Made by a program: the position numbers and the translations under genes. From contig NZ_FUYX01000012.1 in the NCBI RefSeq assembly GCF_900168195.1, forward strand, positions 1 to 64,000: a stretch of DNA of 64,000 bases, given 5' to 3'. The notes under the pieces are model-generated. The model was not told the origin of the DNA, did not search any database, and was given only the letters and a program-made list of their open reading frames with translations. Position 1 is the first letter of the stretch. Each line of letters begins with the position of its first letter. The DNA is from Allobosea thiooxidans (GTDB lineage: Bacteria > Pseudomonadota > Alphaproteobacteria > Rhizobiales > Beijerinckiaceae). This document shows positions 35,715 to 44,650 of this stretch, one piece after another.

Positions 35715-36047
35715 GCGGCCTTGCCTAGAGCATCGAACCGAAAAGCGAAATCCGGTTTCACGGCCGCCTCTGCGCCCCGCAGGGCGTGCCGGCCGGGAGG
35801 AAGGCGCTCTCCATCCTCCTGACATGGTTCGCCGGTCCACTGCGGCATCCTGCTGCGCCAAAGGGGCGAAGTCGCAACAGGCGTCCGCCGTGGACCGGCT
35901 GAATCACAATAGATACTGATTGGTGATGAATGTCAACATTCATCACTCGGCACTATCGGCGGGCTTTTCGACCCGCTGCCACGGTGCGCGCCGGCGAACC
36001 ACGTGTTACAGCCGGAGCCTGTCTCTCCTCTGTGCCGGCCGCCCGCG
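35715..36047. promoter_or_regulatory. Divergent promoter region with a perfect 11-2-11 palindrome
   Basis: This 333-base gap between the divergent cobQ and aminotransferase genes contains GTGATGAATGT (35923-35933), CA and ACATTCATCAC (35936-35946), a perfect inverted repeat. Nearby AT-rich sequence (AATCACAATAGATACTGATT) could hold promoter boxes. The palindrome likely binds a dimeric repressor; which one is unknown. Confidence 0.55.
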
Positions 36048-37196
36048 ATGAACCCGATCCTGTCCGCCCTCCCCACCACCGTGTTCGAGACGATGTCGCA
36101 GCTCGCGCGCGAGACCGGCGCCGTCAATCTCGGCCAAGGCTTCCCCGATGATCCGGGGCCGGAGGATGTGCGTCGCAAGGCGGCGGACGCGGTCCTGAAC
36201 GGCTGGAACCAGTATCCGCCGATGATGGGGCTGCCGGAGCTGCGGCAGGCGGCGGCGACGCATTACAAGCACTGGCAGGGCCTCGATCTCGACCCCGCCA
36301 CGGAGGTGATGGTGACCTCGGGCGCGACCGAGGCGATCGCGGGGGCGCTGATGGCGCTGGTCACGCCCGGCGACGAGGTCGTGCTGTTCGAGCCGATGTA
36401 CGACGCCTATCTGCCGCTGGTGCGGCGCGCCGGCGGCATCCCGAAATTCGTGACGCTGACGCCGCCGCATTTCGGCCTGACCGAGGAGGCGCTGGCGAAG
36501 GCGTTCTCGCCGAAGACCAAGGTCGTGCTATTCAACAACCCGCAGAACCCGACCGCGACGATCTTCGGAGAGGCCGATCTCGCTCTGCTCGCCGATTTCT
36601 GCGTCCGCCACGACGCCATCGCGATCTGCGACGAGGTCTGGGAGCACGTCGTCTTCGACGGCCGGCGCCATGCCTCGGTGCTCGGCCGTCCGGAGATGCG
36701 CGAGCGCACGGTCAAGATTTCCTCGGCCGGGAAGATCTTCTCGCTCACCGGCTGGAAGGTCGGCCTCGTCATGGCGGCACCGGCGATCATGCGCGTGCTC
36801 GCCAAGGCGCATCAGTTCATCACCTTCACCACGCCGCCGAACCTGCAGGCGGCGGTGGCCTATGGCCTCGGCAAGGAGGATGGCTATTTCGACGGCATGC
36901 GCGCCGATTTCCAGCGCTCGCGCGACCGGTTCGCTTCGGGGCTGCGCGATCTCGGCTTCACGGTGCTGCCGAGCGCGGGTACCTATTTCCTCAATGTCGA
37001 CATCGCGCCGCTCGGCGAAACGGACGATGTCGATTTCTGCCGCCGCCTGGTGACCGAAAGCGGCGTCGCGGCCATTCCCGTCAGCGCCTTCTATGCCGAG
37101 GGCGCCGTCAGGAACGTCGTCCGCTTCTGCTTCGCCAAGCATGACGCGACGCTGGATGCGGCGCTGGAGCGGCTGGCGCATCGCCGCCCGCGCTGA
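36048..37196 (+). CDS. PLP-dependent aminotransferase, class I/II
   Basis: A 382-residue fold-type I aminotransferase starting MNPILSALPTTVFETMSQLA. Motifs include NLGQGFPDDPGPEDVRR and YPPMMGLPELRQA near the N-terminus, NNPQNPTATIF for the PLP pocket, CDEVWEHVVFDG, and the Schiff-base Lys in SSAGKIFSLTGWKVG near residue 230. The overall pattern is that of methionine/kynurenine-type aminotransferases (YbdL-like), so it may act on methionine, glutamine or aromatic amino acids; specificity cannot be read from sequence. It faces cobQ across a palindrome-bearing gap. RidA is encoded nearby on the other strand. Confidence 0.92.
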   Translation: MNPILSALPTTVFETMSQLARETGAVNLGQGFPDDPGPEDVRRKAADAVLNGWNQYPPMMGLPELRQAAATHYKHWQGLDLDPATEVMVTSGATEAIAGALMALVTPGDEVVLFEPMYDAYLPLVRRAGGIPKFVTLTPPHFGLTEEALAKAFSPKTKVVLFNNPQNPTATIFGEADLALLADFCVRHDAIAICDEVWEHVVFDGRRHASVLGRPEMRERTVKISSAGKIFSLTGWKVGLVMAAPAIMRVLAKAHQFITFTTPPNLQAAVAYGLGKEDGYFDGMRADFQRSRDRFASGLRDLGFTVLPSAGTYFLNVDIAPLGETDDVDFCRRLVTESGVAAIPVSAFYAEGAVRNVVRFCFAKHDATLDAALERLAHRRPR

Positions 37197-37211
37197 GGCG
37201 CCTGCGAGCGT

Positions 37212-38516
37212 TCAGCCGCCGATCAGCCGGGTCGCGGCGGCGCCGGCGGCGACGAGCCGCTTCTGCAGCTCGGCCGCGACCGGCCCGTTCTCCGTGCGGC
37301 GGGCGGCTTCCGTCGCCGTCATCAGCTGGGCCAGCGCCTTCTGCGCCAGCCCCCTGTCCTTGTTGCGCCGAGCGAGCTGGAGCATGGCCTCGGCCTGGTT
37401 GGCGAGGCTGCGCGCCCAGAGCAGCGGGGCGATATCCGCGCGCCGCTCTTCCAGCGCCGCGCCGAAGGCGGCGATCGCCTCCTCGATCACGACCGGCTCG
37501 CTGTAGCGCTCGCCCATGGCGGCGAGCACCCCGCCCATCTGGTCCTGAAGCTCGGCCCAGTGCAGCGGCGCGCGGCTGCGGTCGGTGGCACGGACGACCC
37601 GGTTGAGACCGTTGAAGGCCCTTTCCAGCAGCGACAGGTCGTTGCGGCGCCGGCCGAGCGTCGCCCTGGCGCGCGAGATCATGTGCTCGGCCTCGAGCCA
37701 GCGCGGCTCGTCGTCGCCGCGGCTCCAGGCGGCGAGAACGCCGGCATAGGTCGCGATGGCTTCTTCGAGGAGCTCGTCGTCTTTTTGCGCCACGCCCAGG
37801 GCGACGGCAAGGCGGCCGAGCCGCAGCTTCAGTGCGCGCCACAACAGCGGCGCCTGGTCACGGCGCAGATCCTCGAGGCCGGCCCGACAATGTGCGAGAG
37901 CCTCGGCCCGCAGCTTCGCCTCTCCGGTCTGGCCGGCCAGGTTCTCCAGGGCGGCGGCCAGGGCTTCCTGCGCGCCGGCATAGGCCGAGATGTCGGTCAG
38001 GCTGTCGAGCCCTTCGAGCAGGCGCCGCAGTGCGGCGACGGCGGCATCGTAGCCCTCACGGCCGCCGAAATCCTCGGAGATACGGGCGAGCGACCGGGCC
38101 TGGTCCAGCGCGGCCGCGCGGCTGCGTTCGACATCGGCGAGCCCGATCAGCGCCGAGGCTTCGCCATAGCGAGCGGCGGCCTCGCGATAGGATTCGGCGG
38201 TGGTGCGCAGGAAACTGAGGGCGGCCCGGTCGGCGCGGTGGGTGCCGATCAACAGCCGGTGTGCGGGCGGAAGCGTCGACAGATCGGTCGATCCGCCGAT
38301 GGCATGCAATTCGGCCTGGGCCAGTTTCTTGTCGGCATCGGCGAGGCGGCCGGCGGCAAGGGCGTCTGCCGCCTCGCCGCGCAGCCTCTTGGCCTCTGCA
38401 TCGTCGGCCGGCGCCGCGAGGCGGCCAGCCAGGGCGATGAAGTCGCCCGCCTTGCGGTCGAGCAGGGTCTCGCCGGGCGGAGCACTGTCGGGGCGGCGGA
38501 GCCAGTCCGCGATCAT
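37212..38516 (-). CDS. Repeat-rich helical protein (TPR-like), function unknown
   Basis: The product from ATG 38516 is 434 residues. It is almost wholly helical with TPR-like repeats: ATYAGVLAAWSRGDDEPRWL and AFGAALEERRADIAPLLWAR with LANQAEAMLQLARR. Cysteines are few. The frame stays open upstream, and a GGGAGG site lies five bases before an ATC at 38597, so the true start could be there with a rare ATC codon, or at GTG 38531. It follows ridA by 113 bases in the same direction. It may be a scaffold for protein contacts. Confidence 0.75.
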   Translation of the reverse strand: MIADWLRRPDSAPPGETLLDRKAGDFIALAGRLAAPADDAEAKRLRGEAADALAAGRLADADKKLAQAELHAIGGSTDLSTLPPAHRLLIGTHRADRAALSFLRTTAESYREAAARYGEASALIGLADVERSRAAALDQARSLARISEDFGGREGYDAAVAALRRLLEGLDSLTDISAYAGAQEALAAALENLAGQTGEAKLRAEALAHCRAGLEDLRRDQAPLLWRALKLRLGRLAVALGVAQKDDELLEEAIATYAGVLAAWSRGDDEPRWLEAEHMISRARATLGRRRNDLSLLERAFNGLNRVVRATDRSRAPLHWAELQDQMGGVLAAMGERYSEPVVIEEAIAAFGAALEERRADIAPLLWARSLANQAEAMLQLARRNKDRGLAQKALAQLMTATEAARRTENGPVAAELQKRLVAAGAAATRLIGG

Positions 38517-38629
38517 CGCCGCCAGCGCCACCGGCGGGAGGCCGTGGCGCCCGGCGACGCGCGCCAGGAGCGGAGCGATCTCGTCGGACTGGCTGATGGC
38601 TGCCTCCCGCTCCGGCGCGCCGTGGCGGC

Positions 38630-38980
38630 TTACTTCGCGGCGATGACCGCGATTTCGACCGTGAACTGCGGGGCGGCGAGCTTGGCCTCGACAGTGGCGC
38701 GGCCCGGAGTCTGGCCGGCAACGACCCACTTGTCCCAGACGGCGTTCATCTCGGCGAAGGTCGAGATGTCGGAGAGCCAGATGTTGACCATCAGCAGCTT
38801 CGACTTGTCGGTGCCGGCTTCGGCGAGGAGGCCGTCGATGATGCTCAGGATTTCCTGGGTCTGCTCGCCGACGCTCTTGCCCGCGGCCTTGTCGCAGACC
38901 TGGCCGGCCAGATAGACGGTGTCGCCGTGCACGACGGCCTTGGACATGCGCGGGCCGACGCCGATACGCTGAATGCTCAT
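38630..38980 (-). CDS. ridA: RidA family protein (enamine/imine deaminase)
   Basis: The ATG at 38980 follows AAGGAG by eight bases. The 116-residue product, MSIQRIGVGPRMSKAVVHGD and onward, matches the YjgF/YER057c/UK114 trimer family: VYLAGQVCDKAAGKSVGEQT and the later GRATVEAKLAAPQFTVEIAVIA. RidA enzymes hydrolyse reactive enamines formed by PLP enzymes. Here the motif that supplies the Arg (GRATVEA) is present. This protein belongs to the RidA subfamilies often found with amino-acid catabolic genes; the PLP aminotransferase gene lies 1.4 kb away, though on the other strand. Confidence 0.92.
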   Translation of the reverse strand: MSIQRIGVGPRMSKAVVHGDTVYLAGQVCDKAAGKSVGEQTQEILSIIDGLLAEAGTDKSKLLMVNIWLSDISTFAEMNAVWDKWVVAGQTPGRATVEAKLAAPQFTVEIAVIAAK

Positions 38981-39104
38981 AGTCAAATCTCCTTGAACGG
39001 ACATCGTCGCTGGTAGCCCGCCCGGCCCGGTTTCGCAAATGATAAGCACGCGCCCGCAAGGCCGGGTCGCGTTTCGAAACGGCGTTTACGGCGAAGGAGG
39101 CGGT

Positions 39105-39551
39105 TCAGGCGAGGCTCGCCCAGCCCGCCCAGAGCGCGGCATAGCGGCCCGCCTTGCCGAGCAGCACCAGCGCGATGAAGCGTCCCGGAGGATAGTTCAG
39201 CGTGCCGGCGACGAAGGTCAGCGGATCGCCCACGATCGGCAGCCAGGCCAGCAGCAGCGAGGGCCAGCCGAAACGGCCGAAGAAGCTTTGCGCCTGCGCG
39301 AAGCGGGCCGGATCGGGCCGCAGCCGCGCCGGCAGCTTCTCGATGCCATGCCGCGCGATCAGGCGGCCGAGCCACCAGTTGACGACCGAGCCGGCGGTGT
39401 TGGCGAGGCTTGCCGTCAGGAACAGGGCGAGCGGAGCGGCGCTCCCGGCGGCGAGCAGGCCGATGAAGACGGCCTCGGACTGTGCGGGCAGCAGGGTCGC
39501 GGCGAAGAAGGCCGCGCCCGCCATGGCCGCGAGTGATGCGAGAGGTTCCAT
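39105..39551 (-). CDS. yqaA: YqaA-family membrane protein (VTT/DedA-like domain)
   Basis: A 148-residue inner-membrane protein. It begins MEPLASLAAMAGAAFFAATL and has the family blocks LPAQSEAVFIGLLAAG, NTAGSVVNWWLGRLIAR and AQSFFGRFGWPSLLLAWLP-type sequence followed by GDPLTFVAGTLNYPPGRFI. YqaA/DedA-like proteins are thought to act on lipids or membrane homeostasis; DedA proteins can flip polyprenyl phosphate. There are about four membrane segments. A palindromic repeat (39567-39613) lies ahead of its start. Function in this organism unknown. Confidence 0.9.
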   Translation of the reverse strand: MEPLASLAAMAGAAFFAATLLPAQSEAVFIGLLAAGSAAPLALFLTASLANTAGSVVNWWLGRLIARHGIEKLPARLRPDPARFAQAQSFFGRFGWPSLLLAWLPIVGDPLTFVAGTLNYPPGRFIALVLLGKAGRYAALWAGWASLA

Positions 39552-39566
39552 GGGATCAGTCGCCTG

Positions 39567-39613
39567 CCGTCATTGCGAGGAGCGAAGCGACGAAGCTGCG
39601 CTCGCAATGACGG
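39567..39613. repeat. Palindromic intergenic repeat, family A, copy 1
   Basis: CCGTCATTGCGAG at the left and CTCGCAATGACGG at the right form a perfect 13-base inverted repeat around a 21-base centre. Related units occur at 47567-47668, 58211-58307 and 62496-62594, with a half unit at 49041-49060. Confidence 0.85.
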
Positions 39614-39634
39614 AGAGGAGAGCGCGAAGTGATA

Positions 39635-40609
39635 TCAGAGCCGCCGCAGGGCGACCTGCTGGATGCGGTGGCTCGCGCCCTTGGTCAGGATCAGGCTGGC
39701 GCGCTGGCGCGTCGGCAGGATGTTCTCCTGCAGGTTCGGCAGGTTGATGCCGGTCCAGAGCTTCTCGGCGATGGACAGCGCCTCCTCCTCGCCGATCTCG
39801 GCATATTTGCGGAAGAAGGAGCGCGGATCGCGGAAGGCGGTCTGGCGCAGCGTCATGAAGCGGTTGACATACCAGCGGTGCAGGTCGTTCTCGTCGGCGT
39901 CGAGATAGACCGAGAAGTCGAAATAGTCGGAGACGAAGGGGATCACCGTCCCGTCCTTGGGCATCCGGCTCGGCTGCAGGACGTTCAGCCCTTCGAGGAT
40001 CAGGATGTCCGGCCGCTCGACCGTCACCGTCTCGCCCGGCACGACGTCGTAGACGAGGTGCGAATAGACCGGTGCCGTCACCTGCGGCTTGCCGGCCTTG
40101 ACGTCCGAGAGGAAGCGCAGGATCGCCGCGCCGTCATAGCTCTCCGGAAAGCCCTTGCGCTGCATCAGCCCGCGCCGCTCCAGCTCCGCATTCGGCAGCA
40201 GGAAGCCGTCCGTGGTGACGAGCTCGACCTTCGGCGTGTTCGGCCAGCGCGACAGCAGCGCCTTGAGCACGCGCGCCGTGGTCGACTTGCCGACCGCGAC
40301 CGAACCGGCGACCCCGATGATATAGGGCACTTTGACCTCGGACTCGGCCATCAGGAAGCGCTGCGTCGCCTTGAACAGCCCCTGCGTCGCCGCGACATAG
40401 AGCGAGAGCAGCCGCGACAGCGGCAGGTAGATCGCCACAATCTCGTCGAGCGAGATCGGATCGTTGATCGATTGCAGCTTGGTCAGGTCGTCGACCGACA
40501 GCGTCAGCGGCGCGTCTGCGCGCAGATGCGCCCACTCGTCGCGCGAGAAGCTGCGATAGGGCGAGATCAGTTCGCGCGCAGGCGGTGTCGAGATCAGGCG
40601 CTGGTCCAT
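39635..40609 (-). CDS. coaA: Pantothenate kinase (type I CoaA)
   Basis: From ATG 40609, 324 residues start [20 protein letters not shown]. The Walker A motif is [17 protein letters not shown] near residue 100. [11 protein letters not shown] follows, and the FPESYD segment and [20 protein letters not shown] are CoaA signatures. It phosphorylates pantothenate, the first step of coenzyme A synthesis, and is usually feedback-inhibited by CoA. It sits at the end of the his gene cluster, 56 bases after hisE, a placement common in Hyphomicrobiales. An upstream extension of 37 codons is open but poorly conserved in character. Confidence 0.96.
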   Translation of the reverse strand: MDQRLISTPPARELISPYRSFSRDEWAHLRADAPLTLSVDDLTKLQSINDPISLDEIVAIYLPLSRLLSLYVAATQGLFKATQRFLMAESEVKVPYIIGVAGSVAVGKSTTARVLKALLSRWPNTPKVELVTTDGFLLPNAELERRGLMQRKGFPESYDGAAILRFLSDVKAGKPQVTAPVYSHLVYDVVPGETVTVERPDILILEGLNVLQPSRMPKDGTVIPFVSDYFDFSVYLDADENDLHRWYVNRFMTLRQTAFRDPRSFFRKYAEIGEEEALSIAEKLWTGINLPNLQENILPTRQRASLILTKGASHRIQQVALRRL

Positions 40610-40664
40610 GACGCGGCCCGCAATCCAGGCTTCGAGGTTCAACGCGAATCCATCCTCGCGGTAC

Positions 40665-40985
40665 TCAACGGGGCCGGGCCGCCTTTTCCGCCAAACCGGA
40701 GCGGGCGGTGCGGGCCTCAAGCTGGCTCAAGACGTCTTGCAATGCAACATCGCGCGCCTTGAGCACAACCAAAAGATGATAGAGCACATCGGCACTTTCG
40801 GCGATCAGCTCGGCGCGATCGCCCTTCACGGCCGCGATCACGGCCTCGACCGCCTCCTCGCCGAACTTCTTGGCGGCGCGCTCGGGCCCGGCGGCGAGGA
40901 GCTTCGCCGTCCAGGATTCATCGGGCGATGCCGCGGCGCGCTCGGCGATGCGGGCTTCGAGATCGGAGAGGGTGAAGCCGGCCAT
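40665..40985 (-). CDS. hisE: Phosphoribosyl-ATP diphosphatase HisE
   Basis: A 106-residue MazG-like helical protein, [20 protein letters not shown] and onward, with the catalytic metal-binding stretch [21 protein letters not shown] and [18 protein letters not shown]. It hydrolyses phosphoribosyl-ATP to phosphoribosyl-AMP, step two of histidine synthesis. Here hisE stands alone, not fused to hisI as in enteric bacteria. Its start lies two bases before the hisF stop, so translation of the two is probably coupled. Confidence 0.96.
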   Translation of the reverse strand: MAGFTLSDLEARIAERAAASPDESWTAKLLAAGPERAAKKFGEEAVEAVIAAVKGDRAELIAESADVLYHLLVVLKARDVALQDVLSQLEARTARSGLAEKAARPR

Positions 40986-40986
40986 C

Positions 40987-41751
40987 TCAGTCGAGCCTCA
41001 TCTTGAGGCCGGCCTCGGCCATATGCGCCTTGGCCTGCTGGACCGTGTAGGTGCCGAAATGGAAGATCGAGGCGGCGAGCACCGCCGAGGCATGGCCTTG
41101 CGCGACGCCGGCGACGAGGTCGTCGAGATCGCCGACGCCGCCCGAGGCGATGACCGGGACCGGGACCGCATCGGCGATCGCCCGCGTCAGGCCGAGATCG
41201 TAGCCCACCTTGGTGCCGTCGCGGTCCATCGAGGTCACCAGCAGTTCGCCGGCGCCGAGCGAGACGACCTCGCGGGCGAAAGCGACGGCCTCGATGCCGG
41301 TGGCGTTGCGCCCGCCATGAGTGAAGATCTCCCAGCGCCCGGGCGTCACCTGCTTGGCGTCGATCGCGACGACGACGCACTGGTCGCCGAACTTCTCGGC
41401 CGCCTCCTTGACGAATTGCCGGTTGGTGACCGCGGCGGTGTTGATCGAGACCTTGTCGGCGCCAGCGAGCAGGAGCGCGCGGATGTCCTCGACCTTGCGC
41501 ACGCCGCCGCCGACGGTCAGCGGCATGAAGCAGGCCTCGGCCGTGCGCGTCACCACGTCGAACAGGATGCCGCGATCCTCATGGCTCGCGGTGATGTCGA
41601 GGAAGCAGAGCTCGTCGGCGCCTGCCGCGTCATAGGCCTTGGCGGCCTCGACGGGATCGCCGGCATCGACGAGGTCGACGAACTTCACGCCTTTGACGAC
41701 GCGCCCGTCCTTGACGTCGAGGCAGGGGATGATGCGGGTCTTCAGGGTCAT
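40987..41751 (-). CDS. hisF: Imidazole glycerol phosphate synthase cyclase subunit HisF
   Basis: A 254-residue (beta-alpha)8 barrel beginning [20 protein letters not shown], which carries the catalytic Asp at position 11. The other catalytic Asp lies in [13 protein letters not shown] near residue 130-ish, and [13 protein letters not shown] binds phosphate. HisF takes ammonia from HisH to make imidazole glycerol phosphate and AICAR. Its partner hisH lies 1.7 kb upstream in the same orientation, but a divergent carbonic anhydrase gene interrupts the cluster. An in-frame ATG at 41769 is an alternative start. Confidence 0.97.
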   Translation of the reverse strand: MTLKTRIIPCLDVKDGRVVKGVKFVDLVDAGDPVEAAKAYDAAGADELCFLDITASHEDRGILFDVVTRTAEACFMPLTVGGGVRKVEDIRALLLAGADKVSINTAAVTNRQFVKEAAEKFGDQCVVVAIDAKQVTPGRWEIFTHGGRNATGIEAVAFAREVVSLGAGELLVTSMDRDGTKVGYDLGLTRAIADAVPVPVIASGGVGDLDDLVAGVAQGHASAVLAASIFHFGTYTVQQAKAHMAEAGLKMRLD

Positions 41752-42045
41752 CGGCGGCAACGCTGTCATGCGGGGCGCAAGGTCGATTGATCGCAACCGG
41801 GAACCCTGCTCTGCTGGCCGCGACTGATAGCAGTCCAAAGAGGGGAGTTCCATGGCTATTGCATCCATGTTTCGGGAGGGCGGCGCGGTGGTCTTCCTGG
41901 CTCATGCGGTGACAGCCGCCCGGAGAGCGCAGGCGCCAATTCGTGCGCTACGAGCGCTACAGCGCTTCTTCACGAATAGCCGTTAGGGTAACCGGCGTTG
42001 AGCGACGGGAAGCCACTCGTCTTACGTTTGAGGGGAAGAACGGCC

Positions 42046-42768
42046 ATGTGCGAACGCTGCGTTTCCAACGTTCCGCAAGCCGGCCTGTCGCGCCGCTCCT
42101 TCCTTGCAGCCGGAGCCGGCCTTGCCCTCGCCACGGGAGCGACCGGTTTCGCTTCACCGGGGCTTGCCCAGACGGCGGGCGCGGTGACCGGGGACGAGGC
42201 GCTCAAGCGCCTGATCGCCGGCAATGCGCGTTACGCCGCCAACAAGCCTCGGCAGCGCGATTTTTCTGCTGGCCGTGCGGCCCGCGCGCGCTCGCAGCAT
42301 CCCTTCGCCTCGATCGTGAGCTGTGCCGATTCCCGCGTCGCGCCGGAGCTGGCCTTCGACCAGGGCGCGGGCGATCTCTTCGTAGTCCGCGTCGCCGGGA
42401 ATTTCGTCAACGAGGACGGTCTCGCCAGTCTCGAATTCGGTGTGGCGGTCCTGCAATCGCCGTTGATCATGGTGCTCGGCCATACGCGTTGTGGCGCGAT
42501 CTCCTCGACCATTGATGTTGTCAAGAACGGAACGCAGCTGCCCGGCCATCTGCCGGCCCTGGTCAACGCGATCCGGCCGGCCGTCGCGGAGGCGCAAAAG
42601 GCTGTCCCGGGGGATCTGCTCGCAGCGGCGACGGAAGCGAATGTCCGGCTCAATGTCGAACGTCTGAAGACGGCCGGGCCGATCCTCGCCCAGCGCGTCG
42701 CCGAGAAGAAGCTGACGATCGTCGGCGGCGTCTACGAGCTGGCGACCGGCAAGGTGAGGCTGGTCTGA
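42046..42768 (+). CDS. Beta-class carbonic anhydrase with Tat signal
   Basis: From ATG 42046, preceded by GAGGGGAAG, the product has 240 residues. A twin-arginine signal, SRRSFLAAGAGLALATGATG, directs export of a folded enzyme. The mature domain has the zinc and catalytic motifs of beta carbonic anhydrases: SCADSRVAPE (Cys, Asp-x-Arg) and GHTRCGAI (His-x-x-Cys). It hydrates CO2 to bicarbonate, presumably in the periplasm. It is on the + strand between hisF and hisA and ends three bases before the hisA stop. Such an insertion in the his cluster is unusual. Confidence 0.93.
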   Translation: MCERCVSNVPQAGLSRRSFLAAGAGLALATGATGFASPGLAQTAGAVTGDEALKRLIAGNARYAANKPRQRDFSAGRAARARSQHPFASIVSCADSRVAPELAFDQGAGDLFVVRVAGNFVNEDGLASLEFGVAVLQSPLIMVLGHTRCGAISSTIDVVKNGTQLPGHLPALVNAIRPAVAEAQKAVPGDLLAAATEANVRLNVERLKTAGPILAQRVAEKKLTIVGGVYELATGKVRLV

Positions 42769-42771
42769 GCC

Positions 42772-43503
42772 TCAGGCCGCGCCGGCCAGCCGCTTCAGCG
42801 CCGCCGCCGGGTCGATCCGCCCGTCATAGAGCGCGCGGCCCGTGATCGCGCCTTCGAGGATCGCCGCGTCGGGTGCGCAGAGGCGCTCGATATCGGCCAT
42901 CGAGGCCAGCCCGCCCGAGGCGATGACCGGGATCGACACGGCTTGCGCCAGCGCGATCGTACCCTCCCAGTTGATGCCCTGGAGCATGCCGTCGCGGGCG
43001 ATGTCGGTGTAGATGATCGCAGCGACGCCGGCATCCTCGAAGCGCCGGCCGAGATCGGCCGCCGCCAATGTCGAGGTTTCAGCCCAGCCTTCCACGGCCA
43101 CGAAGCCGTCGCGCGCGTCGATGCCGACCGCGACCTGGCCCGGAAAGGCCTTGGCGGCCTCGCGCACGAAGCCGGGATCGCGCACCGCCGCCGTGCCGAT
43201 GATGACGCGGCGGATGCCCTTTTCCAGCCAGCCCGCCACCGTCTTCATGTCGCGGATGCCGCCGCCGAGCTGCACCGGGAAGGCGACGCGGGTGAGGATC
43301 GCCTCGACGGCTGCCGCATTCATCGGCTTGCCGGCGAAGGCGCCGTCGAGATCGACGACGTGGAGCCACTGGAAGCCCTGGGCCTCGAAGGCGGCGGCCT
43401 GCGCGGCCGGGTCGTCGTTGAAGATCGTGGCCTGGGCCATGTCGCCCTGCTTCAGGCGGACGCAGCGGCCCTCCTTCAGGTCGATCGCGGGAAAGAGGAT
43501 CAT
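42772..43503 (-). CDS. hisA: Phosphoribosylformimino-AICAR ribotide isomerase HisA
   Basis: A 243-residue (beta-alpha)8 barrel beginning [20 protein letters not shown], with the first catalytic Asp at residue 8. [17 protein letters not shown] holds the second catalytic Asp, and [16 protein letters not shown] the phosphate site. It isomerises ProFAR to PRFAR, the substrate of HisF/HisH. Its start codon overlaps the hisH stop by four bases (ATGA), indicating coupling. Confidence 0.97.
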   Translation of the reverse strand: MILFPAIDLKEGRCVRLKQGDMAQATIFNDDPAAQAAAFEAQGFQWLHVVDLDGAFAGKPMNAAAVEAILTRVAFPVQLGGGIRDMKTVAGWLEKGIRRVIIGTAAVRDPGFVREAAKAFPGQVAVGIDARDGFVAVEGWAETSTLAAADLGRRFEDAGVAAIIYTDIARDGMLQGINWEGTIALAQAVSIPVIASGGLASMADIERLCAPDAAILEGAITGRALYDGRIDPAAALKRLAGAA

Positions 43504-44156
43504 GGCTTCCAGCTCAGGAAATTGGCGATGAGCTTCAGCCCCAGCTTCTGGCTCTTCTCGGGATGGAACTGCGTGCCGGCGATATTGCCATGCGCCACCA
43601 TCGCCGTGATCGGCCCGCCATGGTCGGTCAGGGCCAGCACGTCCTGCGGCCGCGCGGCGGCGAGGGCATAGGAGTGGACGAAATAGGCGTGCAGCCCCTG
43701 CGGACCGGTCTCGATGCCGTCGAGCAGGGGGTGCTCGTCCTGCTTGTGCAGGGTGTTCCAGCCCATATGCGGGATCTTCAGGCTCTCGTCCCGGGGCTCG
43801 ATCAGCCGGACATCGCCCGGGATCCAGCCGAGACCCTGCGTGACCGTGTATTCAAGGCCGCGCGAGGCGAGCAGCTGCATGCCGACGCAGATGCCGAGGA
43901 AGGGGCGGCCCTTGGCCCGCACCACCTCTTCCAGCGTCTCGACCATGCCCGGCACGGCATCGAGCCCGCGCCGGCAATCGGCGAAGGCGCCGACGCCCGG
44001 CAGCACGATGCGGTCGGCGGCGCGAACGGTCGCGGTGTCGCTGGTGACGTGGATGGTCGAGGCGATGCCGCTCTCCTGCGCCGCCCGCTCGAAGGCTTTT
44101 GCGGCCGAGTGCAGATTGCCCGAGCCGTAATCGATGATCGCGACGCTCTGGCTCAT
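43500..44156 (-). CDS. hisH: Imidazole glycerol phosphate synthase glutaminase subunit HisH
   Basis: A 218-residue class-I amidotransferase, [20 protein letters not shown]. The nucleophilic Cys is in [16 protein letters not shown] near residue 85-90, and the catalytic His and Glu in [13 protein letters not shown] near 195. It releases ammonia from glutamine and passes it to HisF. The ATG at 44156 is chosen because the family starts here; it overlaps the preceding DUF2628 gene by four bases, and hisA overlaps its end by four, a tightly packed operon. Confidence 0.97.
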   Translation of the reverse strand: MSQSVAIIDYGSGNLHSAAKAFERAAQESGIASTIHVTSDTATVRAADRIVLPGVGAFADCRRGLDAVPGMVETLEEVVRAKGRPFLGICVGMQLLASRGLEYTVTQGLGWIPGDVRLIEPRDESLKIPHMGWNTLHKQDEHPLLDGIETGPQGLHAYFVHSYALAAARPQDVLALTDHGGPITAMVAHGNIAGTQFHPEKSQKLGLKLIANFLSWKP

Positions 44157-44641
44157 CGTCCGCGCGCCTCGGGAAACAGGCCGATGATCGGCAGCGGCCC
44201 GCTCGGTCGGGAGATGGCGGGCGGCGCCACGGCCTCGCTCCGTGCCGGGGCGGTCTCGCCGGCCAGCACCTGCTCGAAATAGCGGCGCTCTGCCTCCGGC
44301 AGACTGTGGGCCTCGACCACGTCGGCGAGCCGCCAACCCTGCCGGGTGAGCTTGCGCACCACGAAGTTGTTGCCCTCGATGCCGAGGAACAGCGCGATCG
44401 ACCAGTAGATCAGTGAGAGCGCGCTCGAATCGAGGCCGAAGCGGCTACGCAGATAGAGAAGTCCAGCCCAGACCAGCACGAACAGCAGGGTCGCGAGCCA
44501 GAGCCGCTTGCCCAGGAGCCACAGCCCGGTCAGCAGGAAGGCGCCCCAGGAGAAGCGGTCCGGCACGAGCCTCGCCTGCTCCATCTCCTCGCGCCAGCCG
44601 CCCGCGGCGGGCGGCGGCGTCATCACGGTGTAGAATGCCAC
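44153..44641 (-). CDS. DUF2628 inner-membrane protein between hisB and hisH
   Basis: A 162-residue protein starting [20 protein letters not shown]. Residues 24-100 contain three hydrophobic helices ([37 protein letters not shown]). The [21 protein letters not shown] pattern is that of DUF2628. It overlaps hisH by four bases and follows hisB by nine, so it is inside the his operon, as in many Hyphomicrobiales. No role in histidine synthesis is known. It may simply be conserved by position or may regulate the membrane. Confidence 0.85.
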   Translation of the reverse strand: MAFYTVMTPPPAAGGWREEMEQARLVPDRFSWGAFLLTGLWLLGKRLWLATLLFVLVWAGLLYLRSRFGLDSSALSLIYWSIALFLGIEGNNFVVRKLTRQGWRLADVVEAHSLPEAERRYFEQVLAGETAPARSEAVAPPAISRPSGPLPIIGLFPEARGR

Positions 44642-44650
44642 GGCCGCCTC

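Noticed and set aside
35715..36047. Cobalamin riboswitch upstream of cobQ
   Set aside because: I looked for the B12 box and the conserved core on the minus strand and did not find them; only a palindrome is seen.
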